The notes under the pieces were generated by a model, which did not search any database, was not told the origin of the DNA, and saw only the letters and a list, made by a program, of their open reading frames with translations. Below are positions 7,935-16,526 of a DNA stretch of 64,000 nt, piece after piece. Both the position numbers and the translations under genes were made by a program. Origin of the DNA: Variovorax gracilis (lineage in GTDB: Bacteria > Pseudomonadota > Gammaproteobacteria > Burkholderiales > Burkholderiaceae_C); contig NZ_JASZYF010000019.1 in the NCBI RefSeq assembly GCF_030317115.1, positions 43,731 through 107,730 of the forward strand. The letters run 5' to 3'. Every line of letters begins with the position of its first letter. The stretch's first letter is position 1.

Positions 7935-9839
7935 CTATTTGCAGAGCTTTGCGCCGGCAGCGATGGCATCGAAGCCATCGGGCCACTTCGTGCTCGCCAG
8001 GAAACAGGTGTCGCGAAGGACGACTCCCTCGAGATTGGCCAGAGTCAAGTCGGCGCGGTCGAGGCGGGCTCCACTGAGGTCGGCGCCGGCAAAGGAGGCG
8101 CCCTTGAAGTCGACCCCAATCACCAGGGCATTCTTGAGGATGGCCCCATCGAATCGGGTTCCATCGTAGGAACCACTCTGGATGTCCGCGTTGGTGAGGT
8201 TTGCACCTCGAAAATCGCTTCCGTCTAGGTTGGTCCTCCAGAAACCGAATCCAGATAGATCCCGCTTCGCGAGCCGCGAACCCTTCGCGTCCACGCTCTG
8301 CAGTTTCGGTCCACGCTGGCGCTCATAGCCCGCCGGCAAAGCCGTCATAGGCGGCTCTCCTGCGCAATCGCGCCAGAGCGGCAACAGGGGAAGCGTTTCG
8401 ACCTTGAGGTGCGGTGAAAACTTCGTACGGCAGTCGATCAGGATCGCGCTCCATTTGACGTCGGTCAGATCGGCACTCGAAAGATCGGCACCGCGCCAGT
8501 CTCCGATGTCGGCCATCGGATAGAAGCCCACCTGAGCACCCTTGAGCGATACCCGTCGCAGCACTGCGCCGTTCAGCTTTGCGCTGCGCAAGTCGGCACC
8601 AGACAGGTCTTCACCATCCCATTCGACTTCGGTGAGGTCCGCCAGAAGCATCGACGTTCCCTTGAAGTTCGCACCCCGGACCGCAGCACCCTTCAACGAG
8701 GTGCTCTCGAGCTTGGCGCCCTCGAAGTCGGCCCTGACGAGCACGGCGTCGTCGAATTTCACATGAAAGAGGTTTGCCTTCCTGAAGCTCGTGAACTGTG
8801 CCGCCGCGCCTTTGAAGGTGGAGTTGTAGGAACCCTTCAGGCCGTCAAACTTCGCGCGCTCCAACTTGGCGTCGTTGAAGTTGACCGTGTGGAAGTTGGC
8901 ATCGCTGAAATCAGCCCCGCGCAGATCCGCACCCGAGAAGTCGACGCCGTTGAGCTTGGCACCCTTGAAGGACGCGCCCCGCAGATCCAGGCCGGCAAAG
9001 GAGTAGCGCTTTGCATAGCCGCTATCAAACCCCGTGAAGTCCTTGTCTCCAGGGCCAAGTTGCTCTGGCTTGCTCATTTTGACCAGGGTCATGGTGCGAC
9101 CACGCTGCGCCTCTGCATCACGCGGCTTGAGCGAGAGCGCAAGATCGAAGTCGGCCAGTGCGCCCTCGTACTGTGTGGTTTGGTATCGGGCAGTGGCTCG
9201 CCCCAGGATCGCAGGCACGTCTCGAGGGGCGATCGCCATGAGTTTGCCGAAGGCGACGTCAGCCTCGGCGAAATCCTTATAGCGAACGAACAACTGCGCC
9301 CGCTCTCGCAGCGCTTCGCGATCGGCGGGGTTTTTGAGCAGGCGCTGATCCAGGCCATCCAGCTTCGCGCGATACGCCGTCAGCGCGTTCGTGTAGCGCG
9401 TGTCCCCCTGCCCCGTGTATGAGGCGAATGGGATCATCATGCACATGCTGGTGCCGTAGACCCCGGGCGCCGAACTGCCCGCGAAGACGGTGACCTCTTG
9501 CCCCACCTTGAAGCTCCAGCCACAGTTGGCGCCATCGCTCGCGGTGTACGAGACGTCCACCTCCTCCGGCGCAGTTCCCTTCCAGAGCTTTTCGATCTGG
9601 AATCTCGCTCGCATGCCCGATTGAGGGCCGCGGATGGTTACCCCGGCGGCGCCCGCCGGGAGAGCCCCTTGGCCCGCGCCGCCGGCATCCACGCTGAGGA
9701 CTCTGCCCTTGAACACAAGCCTTGCGGATGCGAGGTACTCGTCGGGCTCTGGATGCCAGCAACTGCAGGCGAACGCGGGACGGGGCAAGAGCGCCAGCGC
9801 GGCGAGAAGCGCAAAGTACACGGCTCGGAGGTTTCGCAT
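7935..9839 (-). CDS. Secreted pentapeptide-repeat protein with a TIMP/netrin-like N-terminus
   Basis: 634 residues from the ATG at 9839. A signal peptide (MRNLRAVYFALLAALALL, cleavage after AFA) leaves a mature N-terminus CSCW, as in NTR/TIMP-like domains that use an N-terminal cysteine. A TPR-like helical segment follows (YKDFAEADVAFGKLMAI, YEGALADFDLALSLKP). From about residue 275 to the end there are long runs of pentapeptide repeats (pattern A-D/N-L-x-x: GADLRGADFSDANF, GADLSSADLTDVKW, GANLTNADIQSGSY), which fold as a right-handed quadrilateral helix. This combination suggests a periplasmic or exported binding protein. The longer upstream frame to 10124 is Arg-rich and has no signal peptide, so I reject it. 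Confidence 0.8.
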   Translation of the reverse strand: MRNLRAVYFALLAALALLPRPAFACSCWHPEPDEYLASARLVFKGRVLSVDAGGAGQGALPAGAAGVTIRGPQSGMRARFQIEKLWKGTAPEEVDVSYTASDGANCGWSFKVGQEVTVFAGSSAPGVYGTSMCMMIPFASYTGQGDTRYTNALTAYRAKLDGLDQRLLKNPADREALRERAQLFVRYKDFAEADVAFGKLMAIAPRDVPAILGRATARYQTTQYEGALADFDLALSLKPRDAEAQRGRTMTLVKMSKPEQLGPGDKDFTGFDSGYAKRYSFAGLDLRGASFKGAKLNGVDFSGADLRGADFSDANFHTVNFNDAKLERAKFDGLKGSYNSTFKGAAAQFTSFRKANLFHVKFDDAVLVRADFEGAKLESTSLKGAAVRGANFKGTSMLLADLTEVEWDGEDLSGADLRSAKLNGAVLRRVSLKGAQVGFYPMADIGDWRGADLSSADLTDVKWSAILIDCRTKFSPHLKVETLPLLPLWRDCAGEPPMTALPAGYERQRGPKLQSVDAKGSRLAKRDLSGFGFWRTNLDGSDFRGANLTNADIQSGSYDGTRFDGAILKNALVIGVDFKGASFAGADLSGARLDRADLTLANLEGVVLRDTCFLASTKWPDGFDAIAAGAKLCK

Positions 9840-9957
9840 GTGATCGACGCTGACGTCGCCGGAATGATCGAGGGCGCATTGTTGTCGCCCGGCCGGTGGT
9901 GTGCACACGCTTCGTAGAGTTCCGCGATCTGCCGCCGCCGATGACTTCGAGCCCGAA

Positions 9958-9977
9958 GAGCGTCTCAAGAGACGCTC
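9958..9977. promoter_or_regulatory. Near-perfect palindrome upstream of the pentapeptide gene
   Basis: GAGCGTCTC and GAGACGCTC form perfect 9-base arms with only AA between them. It lies about 120 bases upstream of the leftward start at 9839. It has no T-run, so a protein-binding site or mRNA leader hairpin is more likely than a terminator. Confidence 0.4.
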
Positions 9978-10361
9978 GTTGTTCAGCGGTTTTGAGCTAG
10001 CCCTGGGTGGCCGGCTTTTCCTAGTCACCAACGTCCGCGTTGCAGCCAGCAGGAGCAGTCTTTCGCAGCGCGACGGTCTACGATTCAAGTCTGCCGATAC
10101 CGGCCGGTCGTCAACGCAGCACATTCATGAAATTCCCGGTCGTCTTTGGCAACAGTTCTTGAGGACGCTGGAGCTCACGAGGCCGCGACCCGGCCTTTCA
10201 AGCGTCTTGTATGGCGCCGTCCGCCACTTCACCAAATAGGCGCAGGCTGTAGTCTCAGACGGAAGTGCTGCGGCCGGGCCAGTTTCGGACATTCGCCTTG
10301 AGGCAAGACCGCTCGGGTCATGGCGCTGTACGTTGATAGAAATCAAGCGAAGGAGACGTGA

Positions 10362-10544
10362 ATGCGCCAGCCCTCCAAGACTTCACTTTTCGCTGCGGCA
10401 AAGAGCTGGGACGAAGCCTCGGTCGCGGCGACATTGACTAGGGCGCCTGAGTTGCTCAGGGCGAATGACCCCAAGGGTCGCGCTGCCCTCCACCTCGCCT
10501 GCGCCGTGAAGCCCGGCAGCAAACCACTTGCGGAAACGCACGGG
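10362..10544 (+). pseudogene. 5' fragment of an ankyrin-repeat gene, cut by an IS remnant
   Basis: The start is good: AAGGAGA sits just before the ATG, then KTSLFAAAKSWDEASVAATL, RAPELLRAND and KGRAALHLACAVKPG, a normal beginning of a cytoplasmic ankyrin protein. After PLAETHG at about 10544 the sequence changes abruptly to the reverse complement of a transposase start. The frame runs on as junk to 10697. The gene is therefore a truncated remnant. Confidence 0.65.
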
Positions 10545-10609
10545 TCGTCAAGGCATTCGGGCAGCAGCGTCACCTGCTGCCGATCCTCGCCTTCGATGAA
10601 TCGCTTCAT
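10545..10609 (-). mobile_element. Remnant of an IS1182-type transposase gene (N-terminus only)
   Basis: On the minus strand from the ATG at 10609 the first 22 codons read MKRFIEGEDRQQVTLLPECL then DD. This matches the very conserved start of IS1182-family (IS5-like DDE) transposases. It then runs directly into the reverse complement of the ankyrin gene, so only the first 65 bases of the transposase gene survive. DNA right of 10609 may include the element's former end. Confidence 0.6.
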
Positions 10610-10766
10610 AGGCCACCACCTCGCTCAGACGGGTTGGCTCAATATAGGCGACCATCAGGAGAGTTTCCACACAGGCTCGGCCAGAAGCGGACGATGAGAC
10701 TGTGGCAGTATTCAACGGTTTCGACGATGCCCATGGTAGCGATAAGCCAAGGGCGGGCCACCATTT

Positions 10767-11504
10767 ATGTTTACCAGACCGAAGAACACTCACATAAAAA
10801 CAGTTGACTATTTTCTTCGTTGCGGATTGGCGATTTTTGCTGCTTGTATGCTCACTGCGTGCGATGCAAGACACGAAGAGCGGGAAGGAATGGAAGCCCG
10901 ATGCCGGTACAAGATTTGCGAAGGTGACGTGTTTCCAGCATACGATCACAACCGAGAAGTAGTCTTCAAGCGAAATGGTGACTGGTTTGTTGCGCCTCGG
11001 GTGTACGGCGATCCAAATTTCGGTGCACTCGCCTTCTACTGGCCCAGCAAAAGGCCTTTGCGAGATTGGAAAGAGCCGGCCCCTGAGCTTCGGCCTTCTT
11101 CGGCAAATACCTTGAGCAACTATCCGGACGTTGCGATCGAGCTAATCTTCCACCCTGAGCACATGTTTAAGGGCCAAGAAGCTTCTTGGACTTCCGGTTC
11201 GTTGGACAAAGAGACGGTCGTTGAAGGGCGGCACATCCGCCAGGGGCTCGAAGCGGTGCGGATACTGGAAGAAGGCAGAACTTCGAGAGCGACCAAGTAC
11301 ATAGCAACAGACCTAAGAGGATTCGACGATCTTCCGCCAATGCTTAACTGCTATCTCGAAGATTCCCGCAACGGTGCGAGTGCACTTCTGCGGTGGCGCG
11401 ACGGGGTTCGCGTGGGAATAAGAATGGCTAACAGGCATTGCGGCGACTGGCCCGAAATTTATAAGGAAGTCGCGAATGTTCTCAACAAAGTTGAGAGAAG
11501 GTGA
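10767..11504 (+). CDS. Hypothetical lipoprotein
   Basis: 245 residues with a type II signal peptide: a hydrophobic stretch ending in the lipobox LTAC at about residues 29-32. The mature protein is hydrophilic and ends PEIYKEVANVLNKVERR. No family recognised. Codon use is AT-richer than the neighbours, like the ankyrin gene at 5.7 kb, suggesting a shared foreign origin. Immunity lipoproteins of secreted effectors have this size and layout, but no effector gene is adjacent. Likely anchored in the outer or inner membrane facing the periplasm. Confidence 0.65.
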   Translation: MFTRPKNTHIKTVDYFLRCGLAIFAACMLTACDARHEEREGMEARCRYKICEGDVFPAYDHNREVVFKRNGDWFVAPRVYGDPNFGALAFYWPSKRPLRDWKEPAPELRPSSANTLSNYPDVAIELIFHPEHMFKGQEASWTSGSLDKETVVEGRHIRQGLEAVRILEEGRTSRATKYIATDLRGFDDLPPMLNCYLEDSRNGASALLRWRDGVRVGIRMANRHCGDWPEIYKEVANVLNKVERR

Positions 11505-11639
11505 TAGCTAGCAACGCTTCTGGTGACGACCTATGGCAGCGATGGGCAGGGAGGCGACGACGCACCTGAATGTCCGCTCCGGGGAAGGGGTGAACGTCGC
11601 CTTTGGGCCCAACGCAGTCGATCAGCATCCACCGGGTGG

Positions 11640-11874
11640 GGTCGTTCAAGCCGCAGCGCTTTGACAACGACAGGCGACTCGGGTTGCCACGGGCAAGATC
11701 ATCAAGCTGGTGCTTCGAGTTCCGAAGCTGACCGTCGTCCACCTGCTCGAATCACCCTTGTCGCAGGACCAGACTGCCGTCGAGACATCGGAAGGCCTGA
11801 AGATCACCGCAACGGTGACTGAATGAGAGCAACTCAAGGGGTGGCTGCGCGGTTTCGGTCGCGCCTTGAACTGA
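11640..11874 (+). pseudogene. C-terminal relic of a WYL-domain regulator
   Basis: One frame reads IKLVLRVPKLTVVHLLESPL, TAVETSEGLKITATVTE, stop, EQLKGWLRGFGRAL. Compared with the intact WYL regulator at 16.5 kb (VFRLPKLAGVHLTESPL; FAVTVTESEQLKWWLRGFGR) the alignment is unmistakable, with an in-frame stop where the intact gene has Ser. This is the tail of a second, divergent WYL gene whose N-terminal two thirds have been lost. Confidence 0.7.
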
Positions 11875-11982
11875 TCAGCCCGCCAGGCTTTTTGGGTTCG
11901 TGATCGAGGCGGCCTGCCTCGCGCCTGCGAGCGGCCGCCTCGCCGCGGCACAATGTGTCGCACATCGCGGCACCATGTTGGC

Positions 11983-12795
11983 ATGAGCCACTCAACCCAC
12001 GATCCATCCTTTTCGCCGGTGCCAGTCGACCTGGTCGCCGACATCCGCGCAGCCCGCCGCATCGTCGTGTTGACCGGTGCGGGCATGTCCGCGGAGAGCG
12101 GAATCGCCACGTTCCGGGATGCGCTGACTGGCCTATGGTCCAGATTCGATCCCCAGACACTTGCAACGCGAGAAGGTTTCAAGCGCGACCCAGCTTTGGT
12201 CTGGGGTTGGTACGAGGCGCGCCGCCGAGGCGTGTTGAACGCAACCCCGAACGCAGGCCACCTCGCCTTGCGGGATCTGGCGGCGATGGATGGCGTCGCG
12301 GACCTTGCGATCGTGACGCAGAACGTGGACAACCTGCATGAACGCGCTGGTTCACAGCAGGTGATTCATCTGCACGGCAGCCTGTTCGCGCCGCGCTGTC
12401 TGGCCTGCGCCCACGCCTACGCGTACGCCGAAACGGACGGCGCCGGGCAGACGTCACCCGGCGAGCCGGATCGCCCCGTCCAGCCACCCAGGTGCACTCA
12501 CTGCGGCGGGCCGATCAGGCCAGGCGTGGTCTGGTTTGGAGAAGAGTTGCCTACGCGGGAGTGGGCACAGGCTGTCGACCGCGTTCGCGAAGCGGACCTG
12601 CTCCTTGTCGTCGGCACCTCCGGACAGGTCTACCCGGCAGCCAGCCTTCCTGCAATCGTCGAGCAAAACGGGCGGCCCGTCTGGATCATCGATCCCGACG
12701 AGGGCCTGGCCAAGGGCACAAGGGAGTTCTGGAATTCGACCGCAGCCGCGGGCTTGCCGGCGCTAGTAGCAGCGTGCGCCCGGAAGCAGCACTAA
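11983..12795 (+). CDS. SIR2-family NAD-dependent protein deacylase (sirtuin)
   Basis: A complete 270-residue sirtuin. The NAD-binding motif GAGMSAESGIATFRD lies at about residues 32-46, TQNVDNLHERAG from about 112, and the catalytic His in HLHGS at about 131. Two zinc-ribbon cysteine pairs follow (CLAC and CTHC), then a late nucleotide-binding segment (VVGTSGQVYPAASLP). Such enzymes remove acyl groups from lysine using NAD; some SIR2 proteins act in phage defence by consuming NAD. The length and intact zinc ribbon favour an ordinary CobB-like deacylase. I start at the ATG at 11983; an in-frame ATG at 11953 is possible. It stands just ahead of the nuclease operon but about 1.1 kb from it. Confidence 0.85.
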   Translation: MSHSTHDPSFSPVPVDLVADIRAARRIVVLTGAGMSAESGIATFRDALTGLWSRFDPQTLATREGFKRDPALVWGWYEARRRGVLNATPNAGHLALRDLAAMDGVADLAIVTQNVDNLHERAGSQQVIHLHGSLFAPRCLACAHAYAYAETDGAGQTSPGEPDRPVQPPRCTHCGGPIRPGVVWFGEELPTREWAQAVDRVREADLLLVVGTSGQVYPAASLPAIVEQNGRPVWIIDPDEGLAKGTREFWNSTAAAGLPALVAACARKQH

Positions 12796-12829
12796 GCATT
12801 TTCGAGGCACGGGCTTCACGCCTGCTTGC

Positions 12830-13228
12830 ATGCGACGCGATCTGTCGCATGGCTTCCGAGAATTCCGTTGTCATGCACTACGGGAAATCTGCTTGCTGCA
12901 AATCCTCGACATTCAAGCGCATCGCGGCAACGAAAATCCTCATCCGACGCCTGAAGGGCACTGGGTCGGCCTGGTCTTCAAGAATGCATTCGGGACGCAC
13001 GTCCTCGAACTCAATGGCCGCAAGCCCTTGCCAGACCATGATCCGCAACTGCGCGCGGACCTGGAGTTCCTGCTGTGGGACTACGGGCTGTTATCACAAC
13101 AGGATAGCGAGACTCCCGAGGAGCGCATCCGCGCGGCGCAGGCGCTGTGGCACACCGACCGCAACCATGCCCATGCGCGCCGCTACATGGAACGGCTGGG
13201 CGTCGCTGCCGGGGCTGTAGCGGCATAG
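12830..13228 (+). CDS. Hypothetical protein
   Basis: A 132-residue frame with good protein character in the centre (HWVGLVFKNAFGTHVLELNG, LRADLEFLLWDYGLLSQ, ERIRAAQALWHTDRNHAHAR). The first 25 residues look less natural and the true start may be later or lost. No family recognised. It follows the sirtuin by 35 bases and could be co-transcribed. Confidence 0.4.
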   Translation: MRRDLSHGFREFRCHALREICLLQILDIQAHRGNENPHPTPEGHWVGLVFKNAFGTHVLELNGRKPLPDHDPQLRADLEFLLWDYGLLSQQDSETPEERIRAAQALWHTDRNHAHARRYMERLGVAAGAVAA

Positions 13229-13905
13229 CCCGCGCTCTGCACGCCCACGGCTACCCGAGTCACCGCCGTTCGCTTGTTGTCCCACGACGACCTGCGCGAA
13301 AGGGAGTGTTGGGAGGTGTTCGTCCTGCGGCATCAGCCGGCGACCTTATGTCCCGCGCAGGCTGGCAGACCGTCCTGCAGCGCGCCTACGGGCATTCCAC
13401 CACGCCGGTGCGGCTGCTGGACTTTGCAACCCGCTTTGCCGCCTTCTTCTTCGAGCGCGACGCCACAGAAGTCCATGCTGACACAAAGATCGGCGAAGAG
13501 CTCGTGGGACATGGGGCAATGGAAGGAGGCACCAATGCGGCGCGGGCCGATTGGACGACCCCTTGGACCTGGCGATCGTCAGCTTCCGTCTTCCAAGCCG
13601 CTTTCGGGAAGGCGATTGGGGTTGGATCTTTTGACAGTGACATCGATCCAGAGCACCTCACGATTGGCGATCTGACGAAGGCCATCGCGCAGGTGGTCTG
13701 TATTGGGCAGGCCAGCGGAACGCCTGCCGCTTCAACGCGCTCGCGCGGGCGCCGTGACGGCGGGACCCGTGCCCGGATGCCGGGCCCCTCGCGCAATGGC
13801 CTGCCGGTTTCGGGCAATGGTCCACATGAGCGTGAGGCGGCCACACGACATGCGACTCAATTTGTCGCGTCAGCGGCCGAAAATTCAGTCTCCCAAGGAA
13901 GCCTG
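13229..13905 (+). other. Probable gene relic upstream of the nuclease operon
   Basis: No single intact gene, but protein-like segments appear in different frames. One reads LLDFATRFAAFFFERDATEV (from about 13417), another DDPLDLAIVSFRL (about 13555), and the first frame resumes as SDIDPEHLTIGDLTKAIAQV (about 13638-13695). The pattern resembles a small acyl-carrier-like or helical protein broken by indels. The stretch also contains the promoter region for the gene at 13906. I cannot name the relic. Confidence 0.3.
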
Positions 13906-14502
13906 ATGACCGAGACCCTATACCGCGCCGTCAAGACACTGTCGGCCACCGAAGCCGAGACGATCCACCGCTGGCGCCCCACTGTCCGCCTGCCGTCCAA
14001 CGTGTCGTACATGGTGGACAACCTCTGGGAGTTCCTGCGGCCCGCGGACATGCCTTGCCGCCGACACGCGGTCTATGCCAGCCCCTCGGCCGAACTGGCT
14101 GTGCAGTGTGCAGCCCAGCTGTCCAATCCGCTGCCGACTGCCTATGTGGTCGCGATCACCGGCCCCTACCGCGTCGCTCAGCTGGACGTGGAGGATGCGC
14201 GCGAGCATGCCGACCTGCGCGCGGTCCGGGCGATGGTGCAGGAGCGGCAGAAGGAATGGACCGAGCTGCCTTGGGACACGCGCCTGCGGCTCGGCATACT
14301 GTTCGCGCCGGGCGCGACCAAGGCCGACTGGGAGCGGGTGATCCGCGAGGACGCGGTGGTGGCCGGCGTCGTTGCCGAGCTGTCCAGCGTGTCCACGTTC
14401 TGGGCCTCGGCCCATGCGCCCGTGGCCTCGTCCCGCGGCGAACTGTTCTTCGAACTGCAGGACGACGCGAGTTACCAGCTGCGGCCGCTAGCCGCCACGT
14501 GA
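13906..14502 (+). CDS. Uncharacterised first gene of the nuclease-WYL operon (possible ADP-ribosyltransferase-like fold)
   Basis: 198 residues, starting MTETLYRAVKTLSATEAETI with AAGGAA 5 to 6 bases upstream of the ATG. Its stop overlaps the GTG start of the DUF2779 gene (GTGA), so the two are translationally coupled. I do not recognise a named family. The N-terminal LYRAV, a central RHAVYASPSAELA and a late acidic stretch are reminiscent of small ADP-ribosyltransferase or RES-like folds. That is inference from layout only; no catalytic triad is demonstrated. The start is well supported and the longer upstream frame to 13147 is not. Confidence 0.7.
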   Translation: MTETLYRAVKTLSATEAETIHRWRPTVRLPSNVSYMVDNLWEFLRPADMPCRRHAVYASPSAELAVQCAAQLSNPLPTAYVVAITGPYRVAQLDVEDAREHADLRAVRAMVQERQKEWTELPWDTRLRLGILFAPGATKADWERVIREDAVVAGVVAELSSVSTFWASAHAPVASSRGELFFELQDDASYQLRPLAAT

Positions 14503-16517
14503 ACGCCATCGCGCCGGCGACGGTGACGCCACGGTACCTGACCAAGAGCCGCTTCAAGCTCGCGCTCGAATGCCCGACCAAGCTGTTCTATACGGGCAAG
14601 GCCGGCTACCTTGACAACGCGCTGGACGACAGCTTCCTGCAGGCGCTGGCGGAAGGGGGTTTCCAGGTCGGCGCATTGGCGTGCCTGATGTACCCGGGCG
14701 GCATCGAGGTCACGGAGCGCGGGCACGCGGCGCAGCTGGCCCGCACGCAGGAACTGCTGCAACGCGACGAGGTGACGATCTACGAGGCCGCGCTGCAGGT
14801 CCAGGGCCTGTTCGTGCGCGTCGATATCCTGCGCAAGCGCGGCGACCAGATCGAGCTCATCGAGGTCAAGGCCAAGTCCTACGACCCGCAGGAGGACGGC
14901 AATTTCCGCAACAGGCAGGGCCGGCTGAAGCCGGGCATGCTGCCGTACCTGCAGGACATTGCCTTCCAGCGGCATGTGGCATCGCTTGCCCATCCGGAGT
15001 TCCGGTTCCGCAGCTTCCTGATGCTGGCGGACAAGTCGGCCGTCGCGACCGTGGATGGCCTGAATCAGCGCTTCCGCATCCAGCGCGATGGCGGCCGATC
15101 ACATGTGGAGGTCGCGCCTGGCACCGACCCTGCACACCTGGGGGCGCCGCTGTTGCGCGCCGTGCCCGTGGACGAACAGGTGGACGAGATCCTGGCGGGG
15201 AACCTGCGCGTGGGAGACCAAGAGGAACCATTCGCACAAGTCGTCGACCGGCTCGCTGTGGCCTACCGGATGGACAAGCGTTTTCCGGCCAGGCCCGGCG
15301 TCCAATGCGCACGCTGCGAGTTCAAGACAGCCGCGCCTCCGATCGTAGGCCAACCCCGCAGCGGCTTCCACGAGTGTTGGAGCGAAGCCTTTGGCTGGCA
15401 GGCCGCCGACTTCGCCGGTGGCACGGTGTTGGACCTGTGGAATTCGCGCAAAAAGGCCGAGCTGCTAGCCACTGGCGTGCGCAAGCTGCGCGAGATCACG
15501 CTGGCCGATCTGCCGCTCGACGACCCCGTCCCTGGCGCCGAGGGCATGAGCCGCGAGCAACGCCAATGGTTCCAGTGCAGCGGCCAGTGGCCGGAGGGCG
15601 GGGAGCAGTACGTCGACACCGCAGGCCTTGCCCGCGCCATGACCGGCTGGCGTTACCCGCTGCACTTCATCGACTTCGAAACCAGCGCTGTTGCCATCCC
15701 TTTCGGGCGTGGCCAGCGTCCGTACCAGACCACGGCTTTCCAGTTCTCGCACCACGTCATGCACGCCGATGGTCGGGTCGAGCACAAGACCCAATTCCTG
15801 GAAGCGCGTCCCGGTGTCCCGCCCAGCCTGCCGTTCCTGCGCGCGCTGCGCGATGCGCTGGGACAGGACGAAGGCACGGTGTTTCGCTGGGCAACGCACG
15901 AGAACACCGTGTTGAACCAGCTGGCGGCCCTGTTGCGCGCCATGGCCTCGCCGCCGCCGGACGCGCAGGCGCTGATCGCTTTCGTCGAGACGCTGACTGA
16001 ACGCAGGGTCGACAACGTGAAGGTCGTCGGGCCGCGCAACATGATCGACCTGTGCGCGCTGGCCGAGCGGCACTACTTCCACCCGGCGACGCAGGGCAGT
16101 TGCTCGCTCAAGAAGGTGTTGCCGGCATTGATGCAGAGCTCGGCCCGGCTGCGGGAGCTCTATGCCCAACCGGCATACGGGCAGGGCGCGCAGATCAACA
16201 GCCTGAACCACCAGACTCCCATGGCTTGGTGGGTGCGGCGAGACGTCCGCATCCTGGATCCGTACGAGCTGCTGCCCCCTGTGTTCACGGACCTGCCGGT
16301 CGACGCGCGTGCCGAGCTCGAAGACAGCTCCGGCGCGGAGCTGCGTTCGGGCGGCAGCGCGATGGCCGCCTACGCTCGGCTGCAATTCGAAGACCTCGAC
16401 CCGCGCGAGCGGCAGTCCATCGAAGCGGCGCTGCTGCGCTACTGCGAGCTGGACACGCTGGCCATGGTCATGGCGGTCCAGGCCTGGCAGGCCTGGGTGG
16501 CCAGAGCTGAAACCTGA
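14499..16517 (+). CDS. DUF2779 protein: Cas4-like Fe-S nuclease fused to a DEDD-type exonuclease-like domain
   Basis: 672 residues from the GTG at 14499, which overlaps the upstream stop. The N-terminal part looks like a RecB/Cas4-type nuclease: Cys25 in LALECPTKLFY, the PD-(D/E)xK motif E122-V-K124 in ELIEVKAKS, then Cys270, Cys273 and Cys293 (QCARCEF...FHEC), together a plausible 4Fe-4S ligand set. The C-terminal DUF2779 half has D392 and E394 in HFIDFETS, IDLCALAERHYF and a late YCELDTLAM, the arrangement of DEDD exonucleases. It would act on DNA or RNA ends. With a WYL regulator 9 bases downstream this looks like a defence operon, though the biological role is not established. Confidence 0.8.
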   Translation: MNAIAPATVTPRYLTKSRFKLALECPTKLFYTGKAGYLDNALDDSFLQALAEGGFQVGALACLMYPGGIEVTERGHAAQLARTQELLQRDEVTIYEAALQVQGLFVRVDILRKRGDQIELIEVKAKSYDPQEDGNFRNRQGRLKPGMLPYLQDIAFQRHVASLAHPEFRFRSFLMLADKSAVATVDGLNQRFRIQRDGGRSHVEVAPGTDPAHLGAPLLRAVPVDEQVDEILAGNLRVGDQEEPFAQVVDRLAVAYRMDKRFPARPGVQCARCEFKTAAPPIVGQPRSGFHECWSEAFGWQAADFAGGTVLDLWNSRKKAELLATGVRKLREITLADLPLDDPVPGAEGMSREQRQWFQCSGQWPEGGEQYVDTAGLARAMTGWRYPLHFIDFETSAVAIPFGRGQRPYQTTAFQFSHHVMHADGRVEHKTQFLEARPGVPPSLPFLRALRDALGQDEGTVFRWATHENTVLNQLAALLRAMASPPPDAQALIAFVETLTERRVDNVKVVGPRNMIDLCALAERHYFHPATQGSCSLKKVLPALMQSSARLRELYAQPAYGQGAQINSLNHQTPMAWWVRRDVRILDPYELLPPVFTDLPVDARAELEDSSGAELRSGGSAMAAYARLQFEDLDPRERQSIEAALLRYCELDTLAMVMAVQAWQAWVARAET

Positions 16518-16526
16518 TCCCCACCC

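Noticed and set aside
13274..13695. Possible acyl-carrier-like gene split over frames
   Set aside because: Only short suggestive strings (DDPLDLAIVSF, DIDPEHLTIGDL); the serine attachment motif is not present, so described only as a relic.
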